Shown: one piece after another, positions 25,780-34,097 of the stretch
Layout: every line of letters starts with the position of its first letter
Numbering within the stretch: the first letter of the stretch is position 1
NCBI RefSeq assembly: GCF_001625085.1
Contig: NZ_BDAW01000036.1
Coordinates: forward strand, 1-64,000
DNA from: Nocardia acidivorans NBRC 108247
GTDB taxonomy: Bacteria; Actinomycetota; Actinomycetes; Mycobacteriales; Mycobacteriaceae
DNA: 64,000 bases
Reading direction: 5' to 3'
The notes under the pieces: model-generated
Told to the model about the DNA's origin: nothing
Databases searched by the model: none
Seen by the model: only the letters and a program-made list of their open reading frames with translations
Made by a program: the position numbers and the translations under genes

Positions 25780-26694
25780 TCAGTATTCGCCGCGCACCAG
25801 ATTCTCCGGAGTCGCGCCCGAGACGTACCGGCGAATCTGTTCGGTGGCAATGGCCCAGCCGCGCTGCTGACTGCCCCGGCTGCTGCCACCCACGTGCGGG
25901 GTGATCAGCACGCCCGGCGCATCCCAGAGCGGATGCCCGGCGGGCAGCGGCTCGGGGTCGGTGACATCGAGAATCGCACGCAGACGGCCCTTTCGGAGTT
26001 CTGCGAGCAGCGCATCGGTGCGCACCACCGGCCCGCGCGCGGCATTCACCAGAATCGCGCCATCGGCCATGCGGGACAGGAATTCGGCATCGACCATGCC
26101 GGTGGTCGCCGCGGTCACCGGCACCATCATCACCACGGCATCGAAATCGCCCAGCAGCGAGGGCAATTCGTCCACACCGCGAATACCTTCGCGCGCGTGC
26201 GTGCCGACCAGCACGGACTCGGCGTCGAACGCGGTCAGCTTGCGCTCCAATTCCCGCGCCAGATCACCCGCGCCGACGATCAGCACCCGCTTACCGGACA
26301 ATGTATCGGTCTGATGCTGGGTCCAGCGATGCTCGCGCTGGGCCCGCGTGAATTCGACGAATTCCCGGTATACCGTGAGCAATCCGGTCATCGTCCACTC
26401 GGCGGTACTGGCTCCGTGCGCACCCCGGGCAATGGACAGCGACACCCCCTGCGGCACCTTCCCCGCCCATGCCTCCGCCCCCGCGGTCAACAGCTGCACC
26501 AGCCGCAATTTCGGCAGCTCCCAGGTCATATGCACCGCCTCGGGACCCACCAGGAACCCGGGCACCAGCACCTCGGTCTCCTGGGCCCCGGCGGGCAGCG
26601 GCTCCCCGAGCCGGAACCGCAGTCCCCGCACCCCCTCCAGACGCGAGACCGCCGCGAGGCCGTAATCATCGGGAACCAGCACAGTCACCGTCAT
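25780..26694 (-). CDS. D-isomer-specific 2-hydroxyacid dehydrogenase
   Basis: 304 residues. NAD-binding motif VLIVGAGDLARELERKLTAF in the middle, catalytic Arg in NAARGPVVR, Glu in VTDPEPLPAGHPLW and His in ITPHVGGSSRGS. It interconverts a 2-oxo acid and a D-2-hydroxy acid, substrate unknown. In the cofactor loop the third position is Ala-Gly-Asp rather than the more usual Gly-x-x-Gly, a mild deviation. Confidence 0.85.
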   Translation of the reverse strand: MTVTVLVPDDYGLAAVSRLEGVRGLRFRLGEPLPAGAQETEVLVPGFLVGPEAVHMTWELPKLRLVQLLTAGAEAWAGKVPQGVSLSIARGAHGASTAEWTMTGLLTVYREFVEFTRAQREHRWTQHQTDTLSGKRVLIVGAGDLARELERKLTAFDAESVLVGTHAREGIRGVDELPSLLGDFDAVVMMVPVTAATTGMVDAEFLSRMADGAILVNAARGPVVRTDALLAELRKGRLRAILDVTDPEPLPAGHPLWDAPGVLITPHVGGSSRGSQQRGWAIATEQIRRYVSGATPENLVRGEY

Positions 26695-26751
26695 GCAGGT
26701 GACGCTAGCCGATGGGCCGCGCGGCGGTCTCGGGCTGTCTAGTCGAGGGCG

Positions 26752-26907
26752 TCAGTAATACCAGCGCCTACCGCCGACCGGGCGGCCCACCGAGCCGAGT
26801 GCCCAGAGCACGAGCCCGGCGACCAGCACGATGATGCCGAGGGTGGTCAGCAGCGGGATACCCACCAGCCAACCGATGACGAGCAGAACGAGTCCGAGAA
26901 TGATCAT
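26752..26907 (-). CDS. DUF6131-type small membrane protein
   Basis: 51 residues: two hydrophobic helices (MIILGLVLLVIGWLVGIPLL and LGIIVLVAGLVLWALGSVG) and the tail GRPVGGRRWYY. The same layout recurs in short actinobacterial proteins of the DUF6131 family, function unknown. The ATG at 26907 is eight bases after the stop of the upstream gene, so the two form an operon. Confidence 0.75.
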   Translation of the reverse strand: MIILGLVLLVIGWLVGIPLLTTLGIIVLVAGLVLWALGSVGRPVGGRRWYY

Positions 26908-26915
26908 GATGATTC

Positions 26916-27425
26916 CTATTTCGAGGTGACTGCGGGATTGGCCGGCTCATCGGCCGACGGTCGGCGCAGGAAGCGGTTCAGTGACCACTGCGGCTGCTGT
27001 TGTGCGGCCGGAGCGGGTTTCGCCGCCTGCTTCGCCATGACCGGTGTGGTCGCGGCCGGTGCGGGCGCGGGTTGAGCCGCGGGCGGTGCGAGCCGCCCGG
27101 CGGGTGCCGCGGGAGTAACTGGCTTGCCGAGTTCCTTTCGCGCGGCCGCCATTTCGCGCCGCGACTGTCTCAGGTCACGGCGGGCGGCAAGGCCGCGCCG
27201 CGACGTGGTCCAGGTGCCCGCCAGCAGCATGATGAGCCCGCTGACGCCGATGGCCCCGATCAGAATTCCGTAGGCGAACAGCAGCCCGGCGGAGCCGACG
27301 TAGGTGTGACCGAAGACGGTGAATCCGCCCTGGAGCATATGGCTTTCGCCGCTGTTGGCCACGATGCCCGCGACTCCCACGGCCACGGCCGCGACCAGCG
27401 CGATGAGCCCGATGATGGTGAACAT
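26916..27425 (-). CDS. membrane protein with Ala/Pro-rich cytoplasmic tail
   Basis: 169 residues. Two membrane segments (MFTIIGLIALVAAVAVGVAG and LLFAYGILIGAIGVSGLIML), a basic helical stretch (RRGLAARRDLRQSRREMAAA) and a disordered Ala/Pro/Gln tail. It belongs to a widespread actinobacterial type without known function. ATG 27425 was chosen as the start next to the first membrane segment. Co-transcribed with the DUF6131 gene. Confidence 0.65.
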   Translation of the reverse strand: MFTIIGLIALVAAVAVGVAGIVANSGESHMLQGGFTVFGHTYVGSAGLLFAYGILIGAIGVSGLIMLLAGTWTTSRRGLAARRDLRQSRREMAAARKELGKPVTPAAPAGRLAPPAAQPAPAPAATTPVMAKQAAKPAPAAQQQPQWSLNRFLRRPSADEPANPAVTSK

Positions 27426-27568
27426 GTCTTCGCTATTCCCGCACTTCGGCACAAATAACCCGCAGGACGCCGGGTTGTCCGGATTTGGCGGGTTCGGCGC
27501 GGGGTTTCACCCGCGGCACGCCGGTCATTGCGGGGGTATCCGCGAAATCCGAACGAGAGGCAGGCACC

Positions 27569-27760
27569 ATGAGCGCCTACACATTTGCGCTCCCCCACTT
27601 CGCCAGCGATGCCGATCAGGCCGAACGAACGTTGCGGGGGATGGATTCGACCACCGCGGTCAACACCGACCGGGCCTCGGAGACGTTGACGGTGGACTCC
27701 TCGCTCAGCTACGGCGAGGTGCTGGACGTGCTGCGCCAGCAGGGGATATCCGCACAGTAG
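27569..27760 (+). CDS. small protein of unknown function, possibly HMA-like
   Basis: 63 residues, not recognised with confidence. The order DADQAERTLRGMDSTTAVNT, DRASETLTVDSSLSYGEVLD, VLRQQGI fits a beta-alpha-beta-beta-alpha-beta ferredoxin-like fold as in heavy-metal-associated domains, but without a CxxC metal site. ATG 27569 follows GAGAGGCAG. Confidence 0.5.
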   Translation: MSAYTFALPHFASDADQAERTLRGMDSTTAVNTDRASETLTVDSSLSYGEVLDVLRQQGISAQ

Positions 27761-27874
27761 GGCGGTAACGAAGCGATCGCTCACGGCGAGCCGCCGACTC
27801 AGATCGGCAATCTTTCGGCAAACTCCGGGACATGTCCCTATTGCCCGACTGTCGGCACGGGTAGCGGCGCGCCG

Positions 27875-28846
27875 GTGGCGTGGCCCCTGCGCGGTGTCCC
27901 GGCCCCCATGCTCGCCATCGGCGGTGCGCCGCCGGACGAGCCGGGCTGGGCCCTGGAGATGAAGTGGGACGGGGTGCGGGTCATCGCGGTGTGCGGGGCG
28001 GGGGAGTGCGTGCTCTACAGCCGCAACGGCAATCAGGTGGGCGGCTCCTATCCGGAGCTGGTGTCGGCGCTGAAGGGCTTGGCGGGTAGGCGATCTCTGA
28101 TTCTCGACGGTGAGGTCGTGGCGCAGGAGGCCGACGGCGCACCGTCGTTCGGCCGATTGCAGCGGCGCATGCATGTGGTCCGGCCCGGTGAGCAGCTGAT
28201 GGCCGAGGTTCCGGTGCGGCTGTTCGCCTTCGACATCCTCGCGCTGGACGATCGCGACACCATGCCCGAGACCTATCTGATTCGCCGTGAGATCCTCGCC
28301 GAACTCGCCTTCACCGCACCGCTTTCCGCGCCCCCGCATTGGGCGGAAATGGATGCCATGAAGTTGCTGAATGTGGCTCGGGAACACCGCCTCGAGGGCA
28401 TCGTCTCCAAGCGCGTCGATTCGGTCTACCTTCCGGGCCGTCGTTCGCCCGCCTGGATCAAAACTCCGCTGCGGCAGAACACCGAGGTGGTGGTTGCCGG
28501 ATGGACGCCGGGCACCGGTGCGATGGCTCCCACCTTCGGTTCGCTGGTGCTCGGCGCACACGATGAAACCGGTCAATTGACCTACATCGGCAATGTGGGC
28601 ACCGGCTTCACCCAGACCGCCCGGCGCGTAATTCGCCGCACCCTCGACGAAATCGCGCTCTCGGCAAGCCCTTTCGATCCGGCGCCGCCGGAAGGCGCCG
28701 CGGGCGGCTGGCACTGGGTGGAGCCGATCCTGGTCGCCGACGTCGAGTATCGCGAATTCGCCGGCGCCCGACTGCGCATGCCGAGTTGGAAGGGATTGCG
28801 CACCGACAAGGCTCCGGCGCAGGTCGAAGTGCCTCCGGTGCGGTAA
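27875..28846 (+). CDS. ATP-dependent DNA ligase
   Basis: 323 residues. Motif I EMKWDGVRV gives the AMP-accepting Lys (K30). Other motifs are LDGEVVAQ (motif III-like), RLEGIVSKR (motif IV) and AWIKTP (motif V), followed by an OB-fold domain (about 205-320). This is the minimal LigC/LigD-ligase-type enzyme that seals nicks in repair. It lacks the polymerase and nuclease domains of LigD, and no Ku gene is next to it. The start is GTG 27875. Confidence 0.88.
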   Translation: MAWPLRGVPAPMLAIGGAPPDEPGWALEMKWDGVRVIAVCGAGECVLYSRNGNQVGGSYPELVSALKGLAGRRSLILDGEVVAQEADGAPSFGRLQRRMHVVRPGEQLMAEVPVRLFAFDILALDDRDTMPETYLIRREILAELAFTAPLSAPPHWAEMDAMKLLNVAREHRLEGIVSKRVDSVYLPGRRSPAWIKTPLRQNTEVVVAGWTPGTGAMAPTFGSLVLGAHDETGQLTYIGNVGTGFTQTARRVIRRTLDEIALSASPFDPAPPEGAAGGWHWVEPILVADVEYREFAGARLRMPSWKGLRTDKAPAQVEVPPVR

Positions 28847-28918
28847 GGCTTTGCTACGAACCTCGCGTTGCGACAACGTAATTGGCGAAATTCCCGAGAG
28901 TGGACCACAATCGGAGGA

Positions 28919-29335
28919 ATGGGCGGCGAAGGGCATCGAAAGCTGCGCGAGCTCTCGGTTGGCGATTCCCTGAAACGGTTGGCGAGTGCGCAATACGGCC
29001 GAATCGTTTTCTCGCGCCGCGGAGTTCCGATCATCAGGCCCGTGAACCATATTGTCGAGGCGGACGCCGTGGTGGTGCGGGCGCATCTCGGCGCAAGTCT
29101 GCTGCGAGGTGACGGGCAGATCGTGGCCTACGAGGCCGACGACTTCGACGAACACACCCGGCGCGGCTGGAGCGTCATCGTCACCGGGGTGGCGCGGGTG
29201 GTGATGGATCCCGAACAGGTGCAGCGCTATGAGACGCTGCTGGACTCGTGGATCAATATGCCGATGGACCATGTGATTCGAATTGAGACCGAGATCGTCA
29301 CCGGCCTGGAACTGGTCGACGAGAATCCGCGGTGA
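28919..29335 (+). CDS. pyridoxamine 5'-phosphate oxidase-like FMN-binding protein
   Basis: 138 residues from ATG 28919. The split-barrel pattern LKRLASAQYGRIVFSRRGVP, IRPVNHIVEADAVVVRAHLG and WSVIVTGVARVV is the PNPOx-like fold that binds FMN or F420; many copies exist in actinobacteria with unknown substrates. GGAGG is only one base before this ATG, too close for normal use, so TTG 28868 or a leaderless start is possible. Confidence 0.75.
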   Translation: MGGEGHRKLRELSVGDSLKRLASAQYGRIVFSRRGVPIIRPVNHIVEADAVVVRAHLGASLLRGDGQIVAYEADDFDEHTRRGWSVIVTGVARVVMDPEQVQRYETLLDSWINMPMDHVIRIETEIVTGLELVDENPR

Positions 29336-29510
29336 CATTACCCACGGGTAGTTTCCCGGCACCGGGGACTGTGACGGTCGATACCTCTCCGGTAGCCTGA
29401 CACGCCGTTGGACCGAGCGCGGCAACCCGCACGCAAGCTCGGCGCGGCCCAGGGGAATCGGTGTTCACAATGCCGAAGCGTTGCGGCCGCACGCACGTGG
29501 AAGGAACATC

Positions 29511-30917
29511 ATGACAGCATCGGACAGGCAGGCGGTCAACGAGACCGGGGCGACCACCGCCGACGAGGGCTATGCGCGCGGACTGTCCCCGCGCACCATT
29601 CAGATGATCGCCATCGGCGGAGCCATCGGCACCGGCCTGTTCTACGGCGCGGGCGGCGCCATAGAACAGGCGGGCCCCGCGCTCATCCTGGCCTACCTGG
29701 CGGCGGGCCTGGCCATCTTCGTCATCATGCGGGCGCTGGGTGAACTGCTCACCTATCGCCCCGTCACCGGCAGCTTCGCCGAATACGCGAATGAATTCCT
29801 GGGCCGCTTCGCGGGCTTCGCCACCGGCTGGACCTACTGGGCGGTCTGGGTCAGCACGTGTATGGCCGAGATCACCGTGGCCGGCAAGTATGTGCGGTAC
29901 TGGTTCGACATCCCGCAGTGGGTGACCGCGCTGGTGGTGCTCGGCATCATGTTCGGGCTGAACCTGGTGTCGGTCAAGCTCTTCGGTGAGGGCGAATTCT
30001 GGTTCTCCATCATCAAGGTCACCGCCATTATCGCCATGATCGGCATCGGTATCGGCGTGCTCGTCTTCGGCTTCGGCCATGCCGCGGACCCGACCGTCAC
30101 CAACCTGTGGAATGACGGCGGCGTCTTCCCGAACGGTTTCAACCAGGCGCTGCTGGCCTTGCAGATCGTGGTCTTCGCCTATGTCGGTGTGGAGCTGGTC
30201 GGCGTCACCGCCGGGGAGGCCCGCGATCCGAAGAAGACCCTGCGCAAGGCGATCAACACGCTGCCGTTCCGGATCGGCCTGTTCTACGTCGGCGCGCTCG
30301 TGGTGATCATGTCGGTCTCCAGCTGGCGCACCTTCCACGCCGGGCGCAGTCCCTTCGTGGAGGTCTTCGAGCAGATCGGCATTCCGGGCGCGGCCGCGAT
30401 CATCAATTTCGTACTGCTGACCGCCGCGCTGTCCTCCTGTAATTCGGGCATCTACTCCACCGGACGCATGCTGCGCAGTCTGGCCCAGCGCGATGAGGCC
30501 CCGGCCGGGCTCGGCGCGCTGAGCCCGCGATCGGTGCCCGCCACCGGTATCGCGGTCTCGGCGGCGGTCATGGTGATCGGCGTCGGGGTGAATTACTTCT
30601 CGCCGGAGAAGGCGTTCGGCTACGTCACCTCGGTCTCGACCATGGGCATCATCTTCGTCTGGGGCGTCATCCTGGTCTGCCACCTGATCTACCGCATGCG
30701 GGTGAAGGCCGGACTGCTGCCCGCCAGTGACTACCGGCTGCCGGGCGCGCCCGTCACCTCGGTGCTGGCGCTGGCCTTCCTGGCGCTGGTGGTGGTGCTG
30801 TTGTTCTTCACCGAATCGGGTCGTACCGCGCTGGTGGTCGGCGTGGTCTGGGGCATTCTGGTGTGCGCGGCCTACCCGCTGCTCTCGGGTCGCGGCGCAC
30901 GGCGCGAAAGCCTCTGA
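29511..30917 (+). CDS. amino acid permease, APC superfamily
   Basis: 468 residues with twelve membrane segments. RGLSPRTIQMIAIGGAIGTG with LFYGAGGAIEQAGPALILAY is the first-helix signature of the AroP/AnsP/GabP-type amino acid transporters, proton-coupled uptake systems. The particular amino acid cannot be told. ATG 29511 follows GGAAGGAAC. Confidence 0.88.
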   Translation: MTASDRQAVNETGATTADEGYARGLSPRTIQMIAIGGAIGTGLFYGAGGAIEQAGPALILAYLAAGLAIFVIMRALGELLTYRPVTGSFAEYANEFLGRFAGFATGWTYWAVWVSTCMAEITVAGKYVRYWFDIPQWVTALVVLGIMFGLNLVSVKLFGEGEFWFSIIKVTAIIAMIGIGIGVLVFGFGHAADPTVTNLWNDGGVFPNGFNQALLALQIVVFAYVGVELVGVTAGEARDPKKTLRKAINTLPFRIGLFYVGALVVIMSVSSWRTFHAGRSPFVEVFEQIGIPGAAAIINFVLLTAALSSCNSGIYSTGRMLRSLAQRDEAPAGLGALSPRSVPATGIAVSAAVMVIGVGVNYFSPEKAFGYVTSVSTMGIIFVWGVILVCHLIYRMRVKAGLLPASDYRLPGAPVTSVLALAFLALVVVLLFFTESGRTALVVGVVWGILVCAAYPLLSGRGARRESL

Positions 30918-31004
30918 ACAGCAACACGTTTCAACCGAACGCGGCACATGCGCGCTCCCGGAGGACTACCTTGCCAGCAGAAGGCAATGGCTCTGGGAGC
31001 GCGT

Positions 31005-32393
31005 ATGAACGATCCGCGACAGTATGTGGTGATCGGGGGCGGCCTCGCGGGTCTGGCCTCCGCGGTCTGGCTGGCCGAGGCAGGTAAACAGGTGACGCTG
31101 CTGGAGCGGCGCGGGCGGCTCGGCGGCCGCACCCACGCCCTGGAAGTGCCCGCGCTGCACGATATTCCGGACAACGGCCAGCATGTCATCGCCAGCGGCT
31201 ACGACCATCTGTTCCGCTATCTGACCAGCGTCGGCACCCGCGACTTGGTGACATTCCCGCATCAGGGCGTGCTGCGCTGGCCCGGCGGGCGCACCACCGT
31301 CATGGGCACCAAGGGGATTCGGGCGCTGCGCTCACTGCTGGGCGCGCATCCCGACGCGAGCCCGGCCGATCGGGCACGCGCCGCGTTGGCCACCGTGCGG
31401 ATGGGCTGGCAGTGCCTGCGCCAACCCGCCGATCTGGCGGATCTGACCACCGATCAATGGTTTCGGCGACTCGGAATGCCCGAGACCGCGCGGGAGGCGC
31501 TGTGGGATTGGCTGGCGCTCGGCATCGCTGCGGAACCGGTGCGGCAGGAGTCGGCCAAGGTCTTCGCCGACGTACTGGCGACCGGAATCCGCCTGGGCGT
31601 CAAGCATCGTCAGCCCGTCAGCATCGGCTATCCGACCACCGATCTGGACACCCTCTTGGTGACCGGGGCGCAGCGGGTATTCGACCGGCACGGGGTGCGG
31701 GTGCGCCATCGCGCGGTGGCGCGGCGCATTCGGATCCAGGACGGCATCGTGACCGGGGTGATGCTGGCCGACGGTGAGGTGGTGCCGGCCGACGCGGTGG
31801 TCTGCGCGGTGCCCAACTCCTATCTCGGCGGCCTCCTGGACGACCTCCCCGAACATGACGAAATCTACTCGGCCGCCGATAAATTGGGCTTCACGCCGAT
31901 TGTGAGCACCAACCTGTACCTGGATCGCCCGCTCGGCACCGAGGGCGCTATGGAGGCGCTGATCGGCGGGGCCGATGTCATCGATCAGGTCTTCGACCGC
32001 CAGCGCATGCACGGGCGCGGCACCGAACACGGCTGGCTGTACTGCTTGACCACCAGCGGGGCCTACGCGCAGATCCACAAGCCCCACGACGAAGTGGTCG
32101 AGGAGCAGGTGGCACTGCTGCGGCGCTACTACCCGGCCGCCGAACAAGCCGAAGTCCTGCACGCGCAAGTGGTTCCGATGCCCCGCGCCACCTTCTCGCA
32201 GGTGGTCGGTACCGACGGTCTGCGCCCCGGCCAGCGCACCTCGGTTCCCACCCTGGTGCTCGCGGGCGATTGGACCCGGACCGATTGGTCGGCGACCATG
32301 GAAAGCGCGGCGCAGAGCGCCGCACGCGCGGTGGAACTGCTCCTCGCGCTGCCCTACTCGCATTCGGCTCGTGGCTTGGGATCGCGGAAGTAA
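31005..32393 (+). CDS. FAD-dependent oxidoreductase, HpnE/phytoene-desaturase-like
   Basis: 462 residues. FAD site VVIGGGLAGLASAVWLAEAG with an acidic end and GRLGGRTHALEVP, then DNGQHVIASGYDHLFRYL, close to the pattern of hydroxysqualene dehydroxylase HpnE, and C-terminal LAGDWTRTDWSATMESAAQS. Without neighbouring squalene genes, another isoprenoid or sterol-like substrate is equally possible. The end overlaps the convergent TetR gene by 40 bases. Confidence 0.75.
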   Translation: MNDPRQYVVIGGGLAGLASAVWLAEAGKQVTLLERRGRLGGRTHALEVPALHDIPDNGQHVIASGYDHLFRYLTSVGTRDLVTFPHQGVLRWPGGRTTVMGTKGIRALRSLLGAHPDASPADRARAALATVRMGWQCLRQPADLADLTTDQWFRRLGMPETAREALWDWLALGIAAEPVRQESAKVFADVLATGIRLGVKHRQPVSIGYPTTDLDTLLVTGAQRVFDRHGVRVRHRAVARRIRIQDGIVTGVMLADGEVVPADAVVCAVPNSYLGGLLDDLPEHDEIYSAADKLGFTPIVSTNLYLDRPLGTEGAMEALIGGADVIDQVFDRQRMHGRGTEHGWLYCLTTSGAYAQIHKPHDEVVEEQVALLRRYYPAAEQAEVLHAQVVPMPRATFSQVVGTDGLRPGQRTSVPTLVLAGDWTRTDWSATMESAAQSAARAVELLLALPYSHSARGLGSRK

Positions 32394-33010
32394 TTGAGCA
32401 CCAGGCGGGTGATGTCGGTCAGGAAGCGCTCGCGCGGGATGGGCGGATCGTCCAGCAGGTAGCGGATGGTCAGATGTTCTACCGCGCGGACCAGCATCCA
32501 GGCCGCCGCGTCGAAGTCCACATCGGCCGGGACGTCCCGGGCGCGCATGGACAATCCGAGCCGCGCGAGTTCGCCGATCTGCTGTTCGAAGGCGAGCACC
32601 GTGGCACCCGAGGACAGGCGCGGGGTCTGCTCCACCACCGCGCGCAGCAGCTCCCGATGGGTGCCGAGCGCCTCCAGCAGCTCGGAAATGGTCTCCGGCA
32701 CCGCCACTTCCGGCGCGCGGGTCATATTCGCCAGCACCCGGGCACGCACCCGTTCGGCGACCGCGCCGGTATAGCGCTCGATGACCGCCGCCACCACGGC
32801 GTCCTTGTTCGGGAAGTACTGGTACAGCGATCCCGGGCTGATACCCGCCGCCTCGGCGATGCGATTGGTGGACGCGCCGTCGTACCCGTGCGCGATGAGC
32901 ACCCGCTCACCCGCGTCGACAATTCGCCCGACCATGGCGCGGGAGCGCTCCTGTCGCGGTGATTTACGCGGCGTGGCAGGGGTTTTCGGGGCCTGGCGTT
33001 TCGGTGGCAT
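32354..33010 (-). CDS. TetR family transcriptional regulator
   Basis: 218 residues. Basic lead (PPKRQAPKTPATPRKSPRQE), then the DNA-binding domain IVDAGERVLIAHGYDGASTN and RIAEAAGISPGSLYQYFPNK. It is divergent from two DUF2236 oxygenase genes with only 65 bases between starts, so it probably controls them. A direct repeat lies in the gap. Confidence 0.87.
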   Translation of the reverse strand: MPPKRQAPKTPATPRKSPRQERSRAMVGRIVDAGERVLIAHGYDGASTNRIAEAAGISPGSLYQYFPNKDAVVAAVIERYTGAVAERVRARVLANMTRAPEVAVPETISELLEALGTHRELLRAVVEQTPRLSSGATVLAFEQQIGELARLGLSMRARDVPADVDFDAAAWMLVRAVEHLTIRYLLDDPPIPRERFLTDITRLVLNYFRDPKPRAECE

Positions 33011-33030
33011 GTCATTTCCACTGCGGTTCG

Positions 33031-33049
33031 GAATGCGAATTGAATGCGA
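33031..33049 (+). repeat. direct repeat in the tetR/DUF2236 promoter gap
   Basis: GAATGCGA occurs at 33031-33038 and 33042-33049, one helical turn (11 bases) apart, between the TetR and oxygenase start codons. An operator role is inferred. Confidence 0.4.
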
Positions 33050-33075
33050 GTATTTATTCGTGTCAGCCTGTGGTC

Positions 33076-34095
33076 ATGGTGTCACAAGCCGAGGTCACAG
33101 GCGACCCGCGTCCCGAACCGATGCCCCTGGGCCCGGAGTCGCTGACCTGGAAGATCTTCGGATCACTGTTCTACGGGCCGACCGGATTCTTCATGGGCAT
33201 GGTGCAGAACATGCACCCGGGACTCGGGGCGGGGGTGGAATTCCACTCCGAGATCGCAGGGGAGCCGTATCAGCGCGTATTGCGTTCGGCCTACCCGATT
33301 CTCGGCGTCGTCTTCGACGGGCCGCACGCCCGGCGCACGGCGCGGGAGATCGTCGGATATCACCGCGAGATCAAAGGCGTCGACGCACAGGGCCGCCGGT
33401 ATCACGCACTCGACCCCGGCACCTTCTACTGGGCGCACGCGGTGTTCTTCGTGCAGACCCTGCGCACGGCCGAACTCTTCATGGGCGGGTTGAGCGCCGC
33501 TGAGCGCGAACAACTCTGGCGTGAGCACTACCGGTGGTACGAGCTGTACGGCATGAGCATGCGGGTGGTGCCGGAGTCCTGGCCCGCGTTCCAGCGCTAC
33601 TGGCGCGATATGTGCCGGGACACCCTCGAGCCCACCCGGGCGGCTTGGGATGTCTACAATCTCATCGACACCGCCCCGGTACCGCCGTTCCCGGTGCTGC
33701 GGCGCCTGCCGGAACCGGTGTGGGAGAAGTTGATTCGTCCCGGCGGCGGTCGACTGGTCAAATTCGTCACCGTCGGGCTGTGCGATCCGGCGATCCGCCG
33801 CACCATGGGCTTCACCTGGACCGCGCGCGACCAGTGGCTCTTCGATCGACTGTGCCGCGGGCTCTCGGCCGCGAACCGGGTGACACCGGCCGAGCTGAAG
33901 TACTCGTTCCCGCGAGTGCGCGCCGCGCGCCGCCGCGCGGCGGGAAAGCGGCCGCACACCATGCCGCCTCCGGAAGCCCCCGAATTGCTCTGGCCCGCAC
34001 CGGAACACCGCGGCGACCCCAAGCACTACTGTCCCGTCCACGCCGATCCCGGCGCGGATTCGATTACCAAATTCCGTCAGCTGACAGGGTTTTAG
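33076..34095 (+). CDS. DUF2236 / MpaB-family oxygenase-like protein (first copy)
   Basis: 339 residues. LTWKIFGSLFYGPTGFFMGM, HARRTAREIVGYHREIKGVD and ALDPGTFYWAHAVFFVQT are the marks of DUF2236, the family of oxygenase MpaB and of latex-clearing protein, which use haem. The exact reaction here is unknown. ATG 33076 was chosen; no clear ribosome site stands before it and an AT-rich box precedes it. Confidence 0.83.
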   Translation: MVSQAEVTGDPRPEPMPLGPESLTWKIFGSLFYGPTGFFMGMVQNMHPGLGAGVEFHSEIAGEPYQRVLRSAYPILGVVFDGPHARRTAREIVGYHREIKGVDAQGRRYHALDPGTFYWAHAVFFVQTLRTAELFMGGLSAAEREQLWREHYRWYELYGMSMRVVPESWPAFQRYWRDMCRDTLEPTRAAWDVYNLIDTAPVPPFPVLRRLPEPVWEKLIRPGGGRLVKFVTVGLCDPAIRRTMGFTWTARDQWLFDRLCRGLSAANRVTPAELKYSFPRVRAARRRAAGKRPHTMPPPEAPELLWPAPEHRGDPKHYCPVHADPGADSITKFRQLTGF

Positions 34096-34097
34096 CG

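Noticed and set aside
27260..29425. Very long open frame on the minus strand
   Set aside because: It runs antisense to the ligase, PNPOx and small genes, has no domain pattern and comes from high-GC codon bias.
30920..30933. KstR-like site AGCAACACGTTTCA before the HpnE-like gene
   Set aside because: The first fixed T is A and it stands at the end of the permease gene transcript; one mismatch in a short motif is expected by chance.
29298..30947. Long minus-strand open frame opposite the amino acid permease
   Set aside because: Antisense artefact; the permease frame has clear membrane segments and family motifs.
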